This document shows positions 1-8,374 of a stretch of 64,000 nt of DNA, in pieces. How positions within the stretch are numbered: position 1 is the first letter of the stretch; every line of letters begins with the position of its first letter. Location of the stretch: positions 2,356,501-2,420,500 of the forward strand of contig NZ_CP009429.1 in NCBI RefSeq assembly GCF_001314325.1. Reading direction: 5' to 3'. The stretch comes from Sphingopyxis macrogoltabida. GTDB lineage: Bacteria > Pseudomonadota > Alphaproteobacteria > Sphingomonadales > Sphingomonadaceae. The translations under genes and the position numbers were made by a program. Below the pieces are notes generated by a model. The model worked only from the letters and a program-made list of their open reading frames with translations, was not told the origin of the DNA and ran no database searches.

Positions 1-1802
1 GGCTGAGTTCGAGGCCCTTGCTCGACGCGCCATTGCCGTTGACGGTGATGCCGACCTGCCCGATCTGCGTCGACGAGCGGACCTGCACATCCGATTTCGT
101 AATTGGTCGTCGTATCGGGCGTATAGGCGAGTTCGTTCGGCTGGCCGCATACGAAGACATCGACAGGCAGCGGCGTCGGGCATGGCGATATGCCGTTCGA
201 ATTGCCGCCGCGATACCCTTGGCTGATCGTCAGATAGCCGAGCACGTCGGGCGAGAATTTATACGACATGTTGAACTTGCCGAGCACGCCGTCGTCCTTC
301 TGGCCGCCCGGGGTCGCCGGGAAGAACACCGGACCCGAAGGCGGAACCGGCCCGAAGGCGAACTGGGCCGAGGTGACGAGGTCATATTTATAATAGCGGC
401 CGCCGACGGTGACGTTGAGCGCATCGGTCACATCATAGGAAAGCTCGCCGAAAACGGCATATTCCTCGCGCTTGCGCAGGTCGAGCGAGATATAGTCGCG
501 CAGGTCGCCGACATAGAATCCGGGGATCAACTCGGCATAGTCGATGCGCTGCTTATATTTGTTGTAGAAACCGCCGACCGTCCAGTTGAACGGGCCGTCG
601 CCGCTCGAAACGAGGCGCAGTTCCTGATTGATCCGTTCTTCCTTGACGCGTTCGTCGGTGTAATCGACGAGCGGATCGAAATTTTCGTATCCAAAACCGA
701 GCTGGATCGCGAGGTCGGTCTGATCGCGCTGCGCCCGCGAACGATAGTCCGAATAGCTCGACGCCGAGGTCAGGGTCGCGAAACCGAGGTCGAAACTCGC
801 CTCCAGCGCCACCAGCTGGTTGTCGCGCTTCGACGGTTCCTCGACCCGCAGCGCCGATTCATATTTGCCGACGGTGACGGGCAAATTGGTGAGACGCGCC
901 GACGACGACTGGCGGCCGCCGCTGTCCTGGAACTGGAAATAATAGGTGAGATTCAGATCGACGGCCGCCGATGGCTGCCAGCGCGCCGCGACGCGGCCCG
1001 ACCAGGCATCCTCATAGTTCACATCCTTGACGCGCCGGAAATTCGCCGCGCGTTCGGCGGGCGTGGCCAGCGCATTCGGCAGCGACACCCCCGGGGTCTG
1101 CACGACGAAAGGCTGATCGATGAAACCCGAATCCTCGAGCCGGTCGAGCGACGCGCGGATCGCGAACGTCGGCGCGATGGGGATATTGATCGTCGCCCCG
1201 GCATCGAAGCTCGCCGAACCTGCGGCGTCATATTTATAGACGTCGCCCCGCACATCGAGGGAGAAGGCGTCGAATTGCGGGCGGCGCGGAATATAGCGGA
1301 TTGCGCCCCCCAGCGTACCGGCACCGTACAGCGTGCCCTGCGGCCCGAGCAGCACTTCGATCCGCTCCATATCGTTGAGCTTCAGCTCGACGAAAACCGG
1401 CGTTTCGCCGAGGTAGGTCGCCACCGTGCCGCCACCGTCGTTCGCCACGTCATTATTGCCCAGCGGTTCGGCGTTGAGCCCGCGCACGATGATCTGGCTC
1501 GCGCCGCGCGAGCCCTGATCGATGATGGTGATCCCGGGCACCGCGCGCGTCGCTTCGGAGATCGAGCTCAACCCCTCGCGCTCGAGCTGGTCGCCCGTTA
1601 CCGCGGCAATGTTGATCGGCGTATCCTGAACCGTGGTCTCGCGCCGCGTCGCGGTAACGACGATCTCGTCCGTATCTTCGGCGGCGGCGCCCTGCGCCAT
1701 GGCTTCGGCCGGTGCCAGCACCGACAACAGGACGCCGGCGGCGGCGCTCCCCATCAGTCCGATCCGGACGGTGCGGCAGTTCGTGGTGCGCAGTCTTGAC
1801 AT
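1..1802 (-). pseudogene. TonB-dependent receptor, internally deleted and frameshifted, 3' end outside the window
   Basis: Outer-membrane receptor for energised uptake of an unidentified substrate. The frame starts at MSRLRTTNCR, passes a signal peptide ending near APAEAMAQ, and has a TonB-box-like EIVVTATRRE. The plug motif MERIEVLLGPQGTLYGAG and typical barrel strands follow. Near positions 88-95 the frame reads TTNYEIG and then becomes nonsense (CAGPLVDADRAG). The neighbouring frame reads DVQVRSSTQIGQVGITVNG, which is proper receptor sequence. Receptors normally have about 20-25 residues between these two blocks, so a short segment appears deleted together with a shift of frame. The gene is divergent from the hydrolase operon at 1960. 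It is either a real pseudogene or a local assembly error; the remaining C-terminal barrel lies beyond base 1. Confidence 0.85.
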
Positions 1803-1959
1803 GACAATCCCCCAATGGCTAACAGTCGATCTGCATTTAGGACATTTTATCCAATTTTGAAATGAAAAAATTCCTCCGCCGGATTTTTGGCGGTGCAGCG
1901 CCGGGAAAACCGGTCAAACAGGAAGGCGCGCGCGGCGCGGCTCGGGTGGGAGAAGGCAG

Positions 1960-3429
1960 ATGTCGACTCGGCGGGAATTTCTGAAAACGGGCGCCGCGCT
2001 GGTCGCGGCGGGCGGCATCACGGCGGCTCCCGACACGGCGGCCGCGATGCCCGCGCATTCCGATACGACGCACTCCCCCGATTTTGCGGAAGCGCTGCGC
2101 GCCGCGGTCGATGCGCATCGCATCACCGGCGCCTCCTTTGCCTATTGGGACGGCAGCACGCTGCACAGCGCCGTGGCCGGGCTCCGCAACAGCGTCGCCG
2201 GCGATCCGGTCACCCCCGACACGCTGATGCACGTCGGTTCGATCACCAAGGTCGCCAATGCGACACTGGTGATGCAGCTCGTCGACGACGGGCTGATCGG
2301 CCTCGACGATCCGGTCCTCAAGCATATCCCCGAACTGCGCACCCGAGACATGGATGCGCTCGGCCGCGTGACGTGCAAGATGCTGATCAATCATACCAGC
2401 GGCATCGACGGCGAATGGCTGCCCGAATATGGCCCCGATCAGGAACGCATCGTCGACACGATCGAGCGCTGCGCCGGTCTCGGCCAGTTGTTCGCGCCGG
2501 GGACCGAGACCTCGTACAACAATGTCGCGACGGTGATCGCCGGTTATCTGTCGCAGAAGCTGCGCGGGGAGAGCTGGTACACGCTCGTCAGGAAACGCAT
2601 CTACGAACCGCTTGGCATGGCGCATGCGCTGGTCGATCCGCTGGATGTCCCGCGCTTCCGGACCAGCATCGGCGACCTCACCGATTACACGACCGGCAAG
2701 ATGTTCCAGACCAAGCGGCCCTTCCTGGCGCCCAGCTTTGCGCCCGCCGGCGCGACGCAGATGACCACTTCGACCGACCTCGTCGATTTCGCCCGCGCGC
2801 TGATCGGCGGCGGGGTCGGCACCAACGGCACGCGCATCCTGTCGGAGGCATCGGCCCGGGCGATGACCACCAAGACGAGCGAATATGTCGCCATGGGCGC
2901 CGAATCGCACGGCTATGGCCTCGGCTGGAGCCTCCAGCCCGGCGGCCTCGTCAGCCATGGCGGCGGCGGTCCCGGCGTGCGGTCGATGCTCGTCGCGCAT
3001 CCGGCGACCGGCCGCGTGGCGGCGCTGCTGACCAATTGCGACCGCGGCGACGCCCTGATGGACGCCTTTCTCGACCCGATCACGCGCGGCTGGACAGGCC
3101 TTCAGCCCCCTGCCCCACCCCGACCCAGCAGCAAGCGCATCGACCCGGCGCGCTATGCCGGAACTTACGAAAACAACGCCGACCGCTATGTGATCGCTGC
3201 CGAGGCCGGCGCGCTCACGCTGCGGACCTATGACAAGATCGGCACCTACGACAATTCGGACATGGAAAAGCCCGCGCTCAAACTGGTATCGCTGGGCGAC
3301 GACCTGTTCGAACGGCCCTCGCCCTTTGCGGGGGTCAAGCCCGGGCTGCTCCGCTTCGTGAAGCCGGGAGCGGACGGCAAGGCCCGCTTCCTCGCGGACG
3401 GAGGGCGGCTCCTTGCCCGCGTCGGCTGA
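1960..3429 (+). CDS. Serine hydrolase, beta-lactamase class C / penicillin-binding-like family
   Basis: Exported serine hydrolase of the class C beta-lactamase/esterase superfamily, 489 residues. The N-terminus MSTRREFLKTGAALVAAGG is a twin-arginine signal. Catalytic motifs are S94-I-T-K97 (SxxK), Y186-N-N188 (YxN) and H333-G-G, the usual nucleophile, general base and third motif. A C-terminal extension of about 110 residues follows, as in the esterase or D-aminopeptidase members of the family. A GGGAGAAGG-like ribosome binding site sits just upstream. It overlaps the next gene by 17 bases. True substrate (ester, peptide or lactam) cannot be read from sequence; hydrolysis of a peptide-like or ester substrate brought in by the divergent receptor is an inference. 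Confidence 0.85.
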   Translation: MSTRREFLKTGAALVAAGGITAAPDTAAAMPAHSDTTHSPDFAEALRAAVDAHRITGASFAYWDGSTLHSAVAGLRNSVAGDPVTPDTLMHVGSITKVANATLVMQLVDDGLIGLDDPVLKHIPELRTRDMDALGRVTCKMLINHTSGIDGEWLPEYGPDQERIVDTIERCAGLGQLFAPGTETSYNNVATVIAGYLSQKLRGESWYTLVRKRIYEPLGMAHALVDPLDVPRFRTSIGDLTDYTTGKMFQTKRPFLAPSFAPAGATQMTTSTDLVDFARALIGGGVGTNGTRILSEASARAMTTKTSEYVAMGAESHGYGLGWSLQPGGLVSHGGGGPGVRSMLVAHPATGRVAALLTNCDRGDALMDAFLDPITRGWTGLQPPAPPRPSSKRIDPARYAGTYENNADRYVIAAEAGALTLRTYDKIGTYDNSDMEKPALKLVSLGDDLFERPSPFAGVKPGLLRFVKPGADGKARFLADGGRLLARVG

Positions 3430-4510
3430 TCCCGGCCGCCGCGCCGTCCTGAGCGGCGCGCTCGCGGCGGGAGCGGCGCTCGGTATCCCCGGCGGCGCGT
3501 TCGCCAAGGCAAAGCCGGCGGGGCAGCGGATCGTCGTCAACGGACTCGATCCCTCGGCACGCTCGCCCGAATTTCTCGCGATGCTTCGCAAGGGCGGCGT
3601 CGATTGCTGGCACCAGAGCGTCGGCGACGATTTCGCGTCCTTCGCCAGCCTGTTCCGCTTCTTCGACGACTACAAGGCCGAGATCGGCCAAGCGCGCAGC
3701 GTGCGCGACATCCGGCGCCTCAAGAGCGAAGGGCGCCTCTCGCATATTGCGGGCTGGCAGTCGGCGGGCGGGCTGATCGTGGGCGGCGAGCCCCAGCTCG
3801 GCAATCTGCGTGCTTACCGGGAGGTTGGCCTGCGCATCTGCGGCATATCCTACAATCTTGCCGACCCGTTCGGCGGCGGCTGCCTCGAACCCGACGCCGG
3901 GCTGACCCGCGCCGGCCACCGGCTGGTCGAGGCGATCCACAAGGAAAATCTCGTCCTCGACATCGCCGGGCACACGAACGAGAAGACCTCCTTCGCGGCG
4001 CTCGCCATCTCGTCAGGGGTTCCCGTCATCTGCAGCCACACCAATGTGCGCGCCCTCAACGACAATCCGCGCTGCACCACCGACGCGATGTTCGAGGCGA
4101 TCGCCAGGACCGGCGGCGTGGTCGGCGTCACCGCGTTCAGCGACTTCCATGTCCGCAAGGCCAGCGATGCGAAGCTCGTCCGTTCGCCGCAGGCAAGCCT
4201 CGACCGGCATCTCGACCAATATGATTATCTGAAACGGCTGATCGGTGTCGATCACATCGGCCTCGGTCCCGATTTCCTCGAAGGCCGCAACAATGACGTC
4301 GGGCCGCTGACCCCGGCCGACGTGATCCTGATGGCGGCCGAAGCCTATACGCAGGAATTGCCGTGGGATTATGTGAAGGGCTTCGAAAATATCGGTGAAT
4401 TGCCGAATGTCGTGGCGGGGCTCGCGCAGCGCGGGTGGACCGACGACGAACTGCGCAAGCTGACCGGCGACAACTGGCTGCGCGTCTACGAAGCGGTGTG
4501 GGGAGAATAG
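3413..4510 (+). CDS. Membrane dipeptidase homologue (peptidase family M19) with altered metal-site positions
   Basis: M19/renal-dipeptidase-like protein, 365 residues, with an RRAVLSGALAAGAALG TAT-like signal. The start chosen is TTG at 3413, preceded by GGAGG at 3400-3404 with 8 bases spacing. Family landmarks are present: DIAGHTNEKTSFAAL, VICSHTNVRALNDNPR and GGVVGVTAF. The usual first metal motif (His-x-Asp after the first strand) reads VNGLDPS here, with Leu where the His is expected. The bridging Glu region reads IAGWQSAGGLIVG with Gln at the expected Glu. The fold is clear, but dizinc dipeptidase activity is doubtful. Neighbours suggest processing of a peptide-like or amide compound in the periplasm. 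Confidence 0.8.
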   Translation: MPASADPGRRAVLSGALAAGAALGIPGGAFAKAKPAGQRIVVNGLDPSARSPEFLAMLRKGGVDCWHQSVGDDFASFASLFRFFDDYKAEIGQARSVRDIRRLKSEGRLSHIAGWQSAGGLIVGGEPQLGNLRAYREVGLRICGISYNLADPFGGGCLEPDAGLTRAGHRLVEAIHKENLVLDIAGHTNEKTSFAALAISSGVPVICSHTNVRALNDNPRCTTDAMFEAIARTGGVVGVTAFSDFHVRKASDAKLVRSPQASLDRHLDQYDYLKRLIGVDHIGLGPDFLEGRNNDVGPLTPADVILMAAEAYTQELPWDYVKGFENIGELPNVVAGLAQRGWTDDELRKLTGDNWLRVYEAVWGE

Positions 4511-4513
4511 GCT

Positions 4514-5809
4514 ATGGGCGCGGAGGGGACAGCGCCGGCTGCGGCGTCGAAGAAGCAGGTCGCCGGGGTGTGCCTCGGCAACGCGATCGAATTCTATGAT
4601 TTCGTCACCTACGCCTATTTCGCGGCGCAGATCGGGCGGACCTTCTTTCCGACCGACACGCCCGGGCTCAGCCTGCTTGCGTCGCTCGCGACCTTCGGCG
4701 TCGGCTTTCTGACCCGGCCGCTCGGCGCGATCCTGCTCGGACGCTTCGCCGACCGGGTCGGCCGCAAGCCGGCGATGCTGGTCTCCTTCGGGCTGATGGG
4801 CTTCGCGTCGCTCGCGCTGCCACTCATTCCGTCCTACGCCGCGATCGGTGTCGCCGCGCCGGTGATGGTGGTGCTCTGCCGCCTGATCCAGGGCTTTGCG
4901 GTCGGCGGCGAGGTCGGCGCCGCCACGGCCTTTCTGATGGAAGCGGCCCCGGCGAACCGGCGCGGCCTCTACACCTCGCTGCAGGCGATGAGCGCCGATC
5001 TCTCGGCCCTGACCGCGGGCACGATCGGACTGCTTCTTTCGACCCTGATGAGCGACGCGATGCTCGACGCATGGGGCTGGCGCATCGCGCTGCTGCTCGG
5101 CGCGGCAATCATCCCGATCGGCCTCGTCCTGCGCCGCACCCTCGTCGAAACGCTTCATCCCGAAGCTGCGGCCGAGCCGGTGGAAATCGCCGTCAGCTAT
5201 CGCCGTATCGCGATTGCAGGTGTTTGCCTTGTCGCCGCAGCGACGACAACCAACTATCTGCTCAAATATATGACGACCTATGCCAGCGCGACGCTGGGCA
5301 TGACGACCCAGTTCGCCTTCGGCGCGACGGTGGTGGTCGGTCTCTGCGGCGCGATCTGCGCGCCGCTCGCCGGATCGCTATCGGATCGCATCGGGCGCAA
5401 GCCGGTGATGCTGGTGCCGTGGATCGCGCTCGCCCTTGCCGTCTTCCCCTGTTTCGAGCTTCTCGAACAGCAACGGACGGCAACTGCGCTCTATGCCGCT
5501 TGCGCGATCCTCGCGATCTGTTCGACCTTCGCTTCGTCGGTCTTCTTCGTCGTGATCGCGGAATCGTTGCCGCAGCGGGTGCGCTCGGGCGCGCTCGGCC
5601 TGATCTATGCCCTCGCGGTTTCGGTTTTCGGCGGATCGGCGCAATTCACCGTCGCTTGGCTGACCCAGTTGACCGGTAGCCCGATGACCCCCGCCTGGTA
5701 TATGATCGGCGGCGTGGTCGTCGGCCTGATCGCGATGTACAGCATTCCCGAAACCGCGCCGGTCAAACGCGCGGCGCGCCTCCCGCATGGCAAGGAGCCG
5801 GTCGCATGA
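4514..5809 (+). CDS. MFS transporter, metabolite:H+ symporter (MHS) type
   Basis: Inner-membrane proton-coupled importer of the major facilitator superfamily, 431 residues with about 12 hydrophobic segments. The N-terminal GNAIEFYDFVTYAYFA and the loop RFADRVGRKPAMLV, repeated as SLSDRIGRKPVMLV in the second half, are typical of the MHS group that carries carboxylates, osmolytes and aromatic acids. It starts 3 bases after the dipeptidase stop, with GGGGAGAA as ribosome binding site, and overlaps the next gene by the ATGA at 5806-5809. It probably imports the product of the two upstream exported hydrolases; the substrate is unknown. Confidence 0.88.
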   Translation: MGAEGTAPAAASKKQVAGVCLGNAIEFYDFVTYAYFAAQIGRTFFPTDTPGLSLLASLATFGVGFLTRPLGAILLGRFADRVGRKPAMLVSFGLMGFASLALPLIPSYAAIGVAAPVMVVLCRLIQGFAVGGEVGAATAFLMEAAPANRRGLYTSLQAMSADLSALTAGTIGLLLSTLMSDAMLDAWGWRIALLLGAAIIPIGLVLRRTLVETLHPEAAAEPVEIAVSYRRIAIAGVCLVAAATTTNYLLKYMTTYASATLGMTTQFAFGATVVVGLCGAICAPLAGSLSDRIGRKPVMLVPWIALALAVFPCFELLEQQRTATALYAACAILAICSTFASSVFFVVIAESLPQRVRSGALGLIYALAVSVFGGSAQFTVAWLTQLTGSPMTPAWYMIGGVVVGLIAMYSIPETAPVKRAARLPHGKEPVA

Positions 5810-6697
5810 GCCTGTCGATCACCCATCTGATCCTTGCCGCGCTGGCCATTGCCGCCCTGTGGTTCGCCCTCCGCTGGTGGCAGCTCGAACGGCGCGTGGC
5901 CGATGCGCCGCCTGCCGGGCGCCGGCCCGGCCCGGTCGATATCGCGATCGGTTTCGTCGCCAATTTCTTCGACACGCTGGGAGTCGGCTCCTTCGCTTCG
6001 ACCACCGCCGCCTTCAAGCTGACGGGCCGGGTCGCCGACGAGAAAATACCCGGCACGCTCAACGTCGGCCATGCGCTGCCGACGATCACGCAGGCACTGA
6101 TCTTCATCGCGATCGTCTCGGTCGAGCCGGCGACGCTCGTCGGCATGATCGTCGCCGCGGTGGCAGGCGCCTGGCTGGGCGTCGGCTTCGTCGCACGCCT
6201 GCCGCGGCGCGCGATCCAGATCGGCATGGGGATCGCCCTGCTCTGCGCCTCGGCGCTGTTCCTCGTCACCCTGCTCGGCCTGATGCCCGGCGGCGGGGTT
6301 GCCGAGGGGGCTCCACGGCGGCAAGCTGGCCTTTGCCATCGGTGCCAGTTTCGTGCTCGGGGCGCTGATGATGCTCGGCGTCGGCCTTTATGCGCCATGC
6401 CTGATCCTCGTCAGCCTGCTCGGCATGAACCCGCTGGTCGCCTTTCCGATCATGATGGGGTCCTGCGCCTTTCTGATGCCGGTGGGCGGGGCACGCTTCG
6501 TCGCGAGCGGACGCTACAGCCTGCGCGCGGCGCTGGGGCTGGCGATCGGCGGCATACCCGCTGTCCTGATCGCCGCCTATCTCGTCAAGTCGCTGCCGCT
6601 CGACTGGCTGCGCTGGCTGGTCATCGTCGTCGCGACCTATGCGGCGATCAGCATGCTGTGGTCGGCACGCCGCGATGCGGCACCCGACGCCGCTTAA
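5806..6697 (+). pseudogene. TauE/SafE (TSUP) family permease split by a one-base frameshift
   Basis: Integral membrane TSUP protein of a family that exports sulfite or sulfonates and related anions. The first frame runs from MSLSITHLILAALAI to LMPGGGVAEG, including the family signature GFVANFFDTLGVGSFAS. It then turns into nonsense. The next frame continues from LHGGKLAFAIGASFVLG to the stop at 6695-6697. Removing one G from the G5 run at 6306-6310 restores a continuous protein of about 296 residues. The cause may be a sequencing error in a homopolymer, a genuine mutation or, less likely, programmed slippage. The gene overlaps the MHS transporter by ATGA. Confidence 0.85.
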
Positions 6698-6731
6698 CCT
6701 CACCTCACAAAATCGAAGCAGGAGGGCCGCG

Positions 6732-8147
6732 ATGCGCGACCATGGGACATTCTATATCGACGGCGCCTGGGTGGCGTCCGCCGAACCGCGGTCGATCGAC
6801 GTCATCGATCCCGCCACCGAACAGGTCGCGGGCCGTGTCGCCGAAGCCGGCGCCGCCGATGTCGACCGTGCCGTCGCGGCGGCAAGGCGCGCCTTCGCGA
6901 CCTGGAGCGTCACGACCCGCGCAGAACGGCTGGCGCTGCTGACCCGAATCGTCGAGGAATATCGGCGGCGCGAGGCCGATATCGCGGCGGCGATCACCCT
7001 CGAAATGGGCGCCCCCGCCGCGCTGGCTGCGGGCGGACAGACGAAAAGCGGGCTGTCGCATTTCGAGGCCGCGATCACGGTGCTCGCCGATTATGTCTTT
7101 GAGGAACAGCGCGGTACGACCCGCATCCGCAAGGAAGCGATCGGGGTCTGCGGGCTGATCACGCCGTGGAACTGGCCGATGAACCAGGTCGCGTGCAAGG
7201 TCGCGCCGGCGCTTGCCACGGGTTGCACGATCGTCCTCAAGCCGTCGGAGGTCGCCCCCTTCTCCGCCGTCGTCTTCGCCGAGATTCTCGATGCCGCAGG
7301 CGTCCCGCCGGGCGTCTTCAATCTGATCAACGGCGCCGCGGACACCGGCGCCGCCCTCGCTTCGCATCGCGACGTCGATATGGTGTCCTTCACCGGATCG
7401 ACGCGCGGCGGGGTCGCGGTCGCCATCGCCGCGGCCCCTACCGTCAAGCGCGTCGCGCAGGAACTTGGCGGTAAATCGCCGATCATTCTCTTCCCCGGTG
7501 CCGACTTCCCAAAGGCCATCGCTGCGGGGATCCGCCATGTAATGAACAATTCGGGTCAGTCGTGCAACGCGCCGACCCGCATGCTGATCCCCGCAGGGCG
7601 TATGGACGAGGCCGTCGCGCTCGCCCGCGAAGAAACCGCGAAGGTGACCATCGGCAGCCCCGCCAGCGACGCCGTCATCGGCCCCGTCGTCTCGCAATTG
7701 CAGTGGCAGCGCATCCAGCAGTTGATCGAAAAGGGCATCGCCGAGGGCGCAACGCTGGTCGCGGGAGGCCCCGGCAAACCCGATGGTCTGGAGACCGGCT
7801 ATTATGTCCGTCCGACCGTTTTCGCCGACGTCACCTCCGACATGACGATCGCGCGCGAAGAAATCTTCGGGCCGGTGCTGTCGATCATCGGTTATGACGA
7901 CAGCGACGATGCGGTGCGTATCGCCAACGACACCGATTATGGCCTCGCGGCCTATCTGTGGGGCGGCGACGGCGACGACCTGCCCGGCATCGCCGCGCGC
8001 ATCCGCGCCGGACGGATTTCGATCAACGGATCGGCCGGCGACATTCTCGCACCGTTCGGCGGCTACAAGATGAGCGGCAATGGTCGCGAGTGGGGCGAGT
8101 TCGGCTTCGACGAATTCGTCGAACTTAAAGCGGTGCTCGGCGGGTAG
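6732..8147 (+). CDS. NAD(P)-dependent aldehyde dehydrogenase
   Basis: Cytoplasmic aldehyde dehydrogenase, 471 residues, oxidising an aldehyde to the acid. Key residues are visible: N147 in TPWNWP, E244 in QELGGKSP, catalytic C278 in NNSGQSCNAPTR, and the C-terminal GGYKMSGNGREWGEFGF. The start at 6732 is chosen because an AGGAGGG ribosome binding site lies about 7 bases upstream and family homology begins there. An in-frame ATG at 6639 lies inside the preceding permease gene. It is the last gene of the operon that begins at 1960. It resembles the group acting on short or aromatic aldehydes, but the substrate is not predictable. Confidence 0.9.
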   Translation: MRDHGTFYIDGAWVASAEPRSIDVIDPATEQVAGRVAEAGAADVDRAVAAARRAFATWSVTTRAERLALLTRIVEEYRRREADIAAAITLEMGAPAALAAGGQTKSGLSHFEAAITVLADYVFEEQRGTTRIRKEAIGVCGLITPWNWPMNQVACKVAPALATGCTIVLKPSEVAPFSAVVFAEILDAAGVPPGVFNLINGAADTGAALASHRDVDMVSFTGSTRGGVAVAIAAAPTVKRVAQELGGKSPIILFPGADFPKAIAAGIRHVMNNSGQSCNAPTRMLIPAGRMDEAVALAREETAKVTIGSPASDAVIGPVVSQLQWQRIQQLIEKGIAEGATLVAGGPGKPDGLETGYYVRPTVFADVTSDMTIAREEIFGPVLSIIGYDDSDDAVRIANDTDYGLAAYLWGGDGDDLPGIAARIRAGRISINGSAGDILAPFGGYKMSGNGREWGEFGFDEFVELKAVLGG

Positions 8148-8166
8148 ATCAGGCTGGAGGGGGACT

Positions 8167-8196
8167 GTGGGGGGCGGCTCTTAACCTAACCCCCAC
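8167..8196 (+). terminator. GC-rich hairpin after the aldehyde dehydrogenase gene
   Basis: A perfect 7-bp stem (GTGGGGG / CCCCCAC) with a 16-base loop begins 20 bases after the dehydrogenase stop. No T-run follows, so it is at best a weak or Rho-assisted terminator. It could also simply stabilise the 3' end of the operon transcript. Confidence 0.3.
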
Positions 8197-8310
8197 GTCG
8201 CTAAATGACTCGAACCAAGCCGGCCACCGATCCGGACCCGAACTAAACGCACGCGCCGGATGGCCATGAATAGCGCCGCTGCCGCATTCTTAGCATATTG
8301 CCCCTGCTCC

Positions 8311-8321
8311 GCCTAAGAAAA
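8311..8321 (+). repeat. 11-base element GCCTAAGAAAA, inverted copy at 33239-33249
   Basis: This short element lies 54 bases beyond the stop codon of the last eCIS gene. Its exact reverse complement occurs at 33239-33249, upstream of the first eCIS gene. Flanking bases do not match. Chance is possible, roughly a few percent for two intergenic stretches of this size. Confidence 0.3.
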
Positions 8322-8374
8322 TCGCGCCCCGGCAGCGCCGGATCGAGCCGATTCCGCGACCATCGGAAGCCTGC

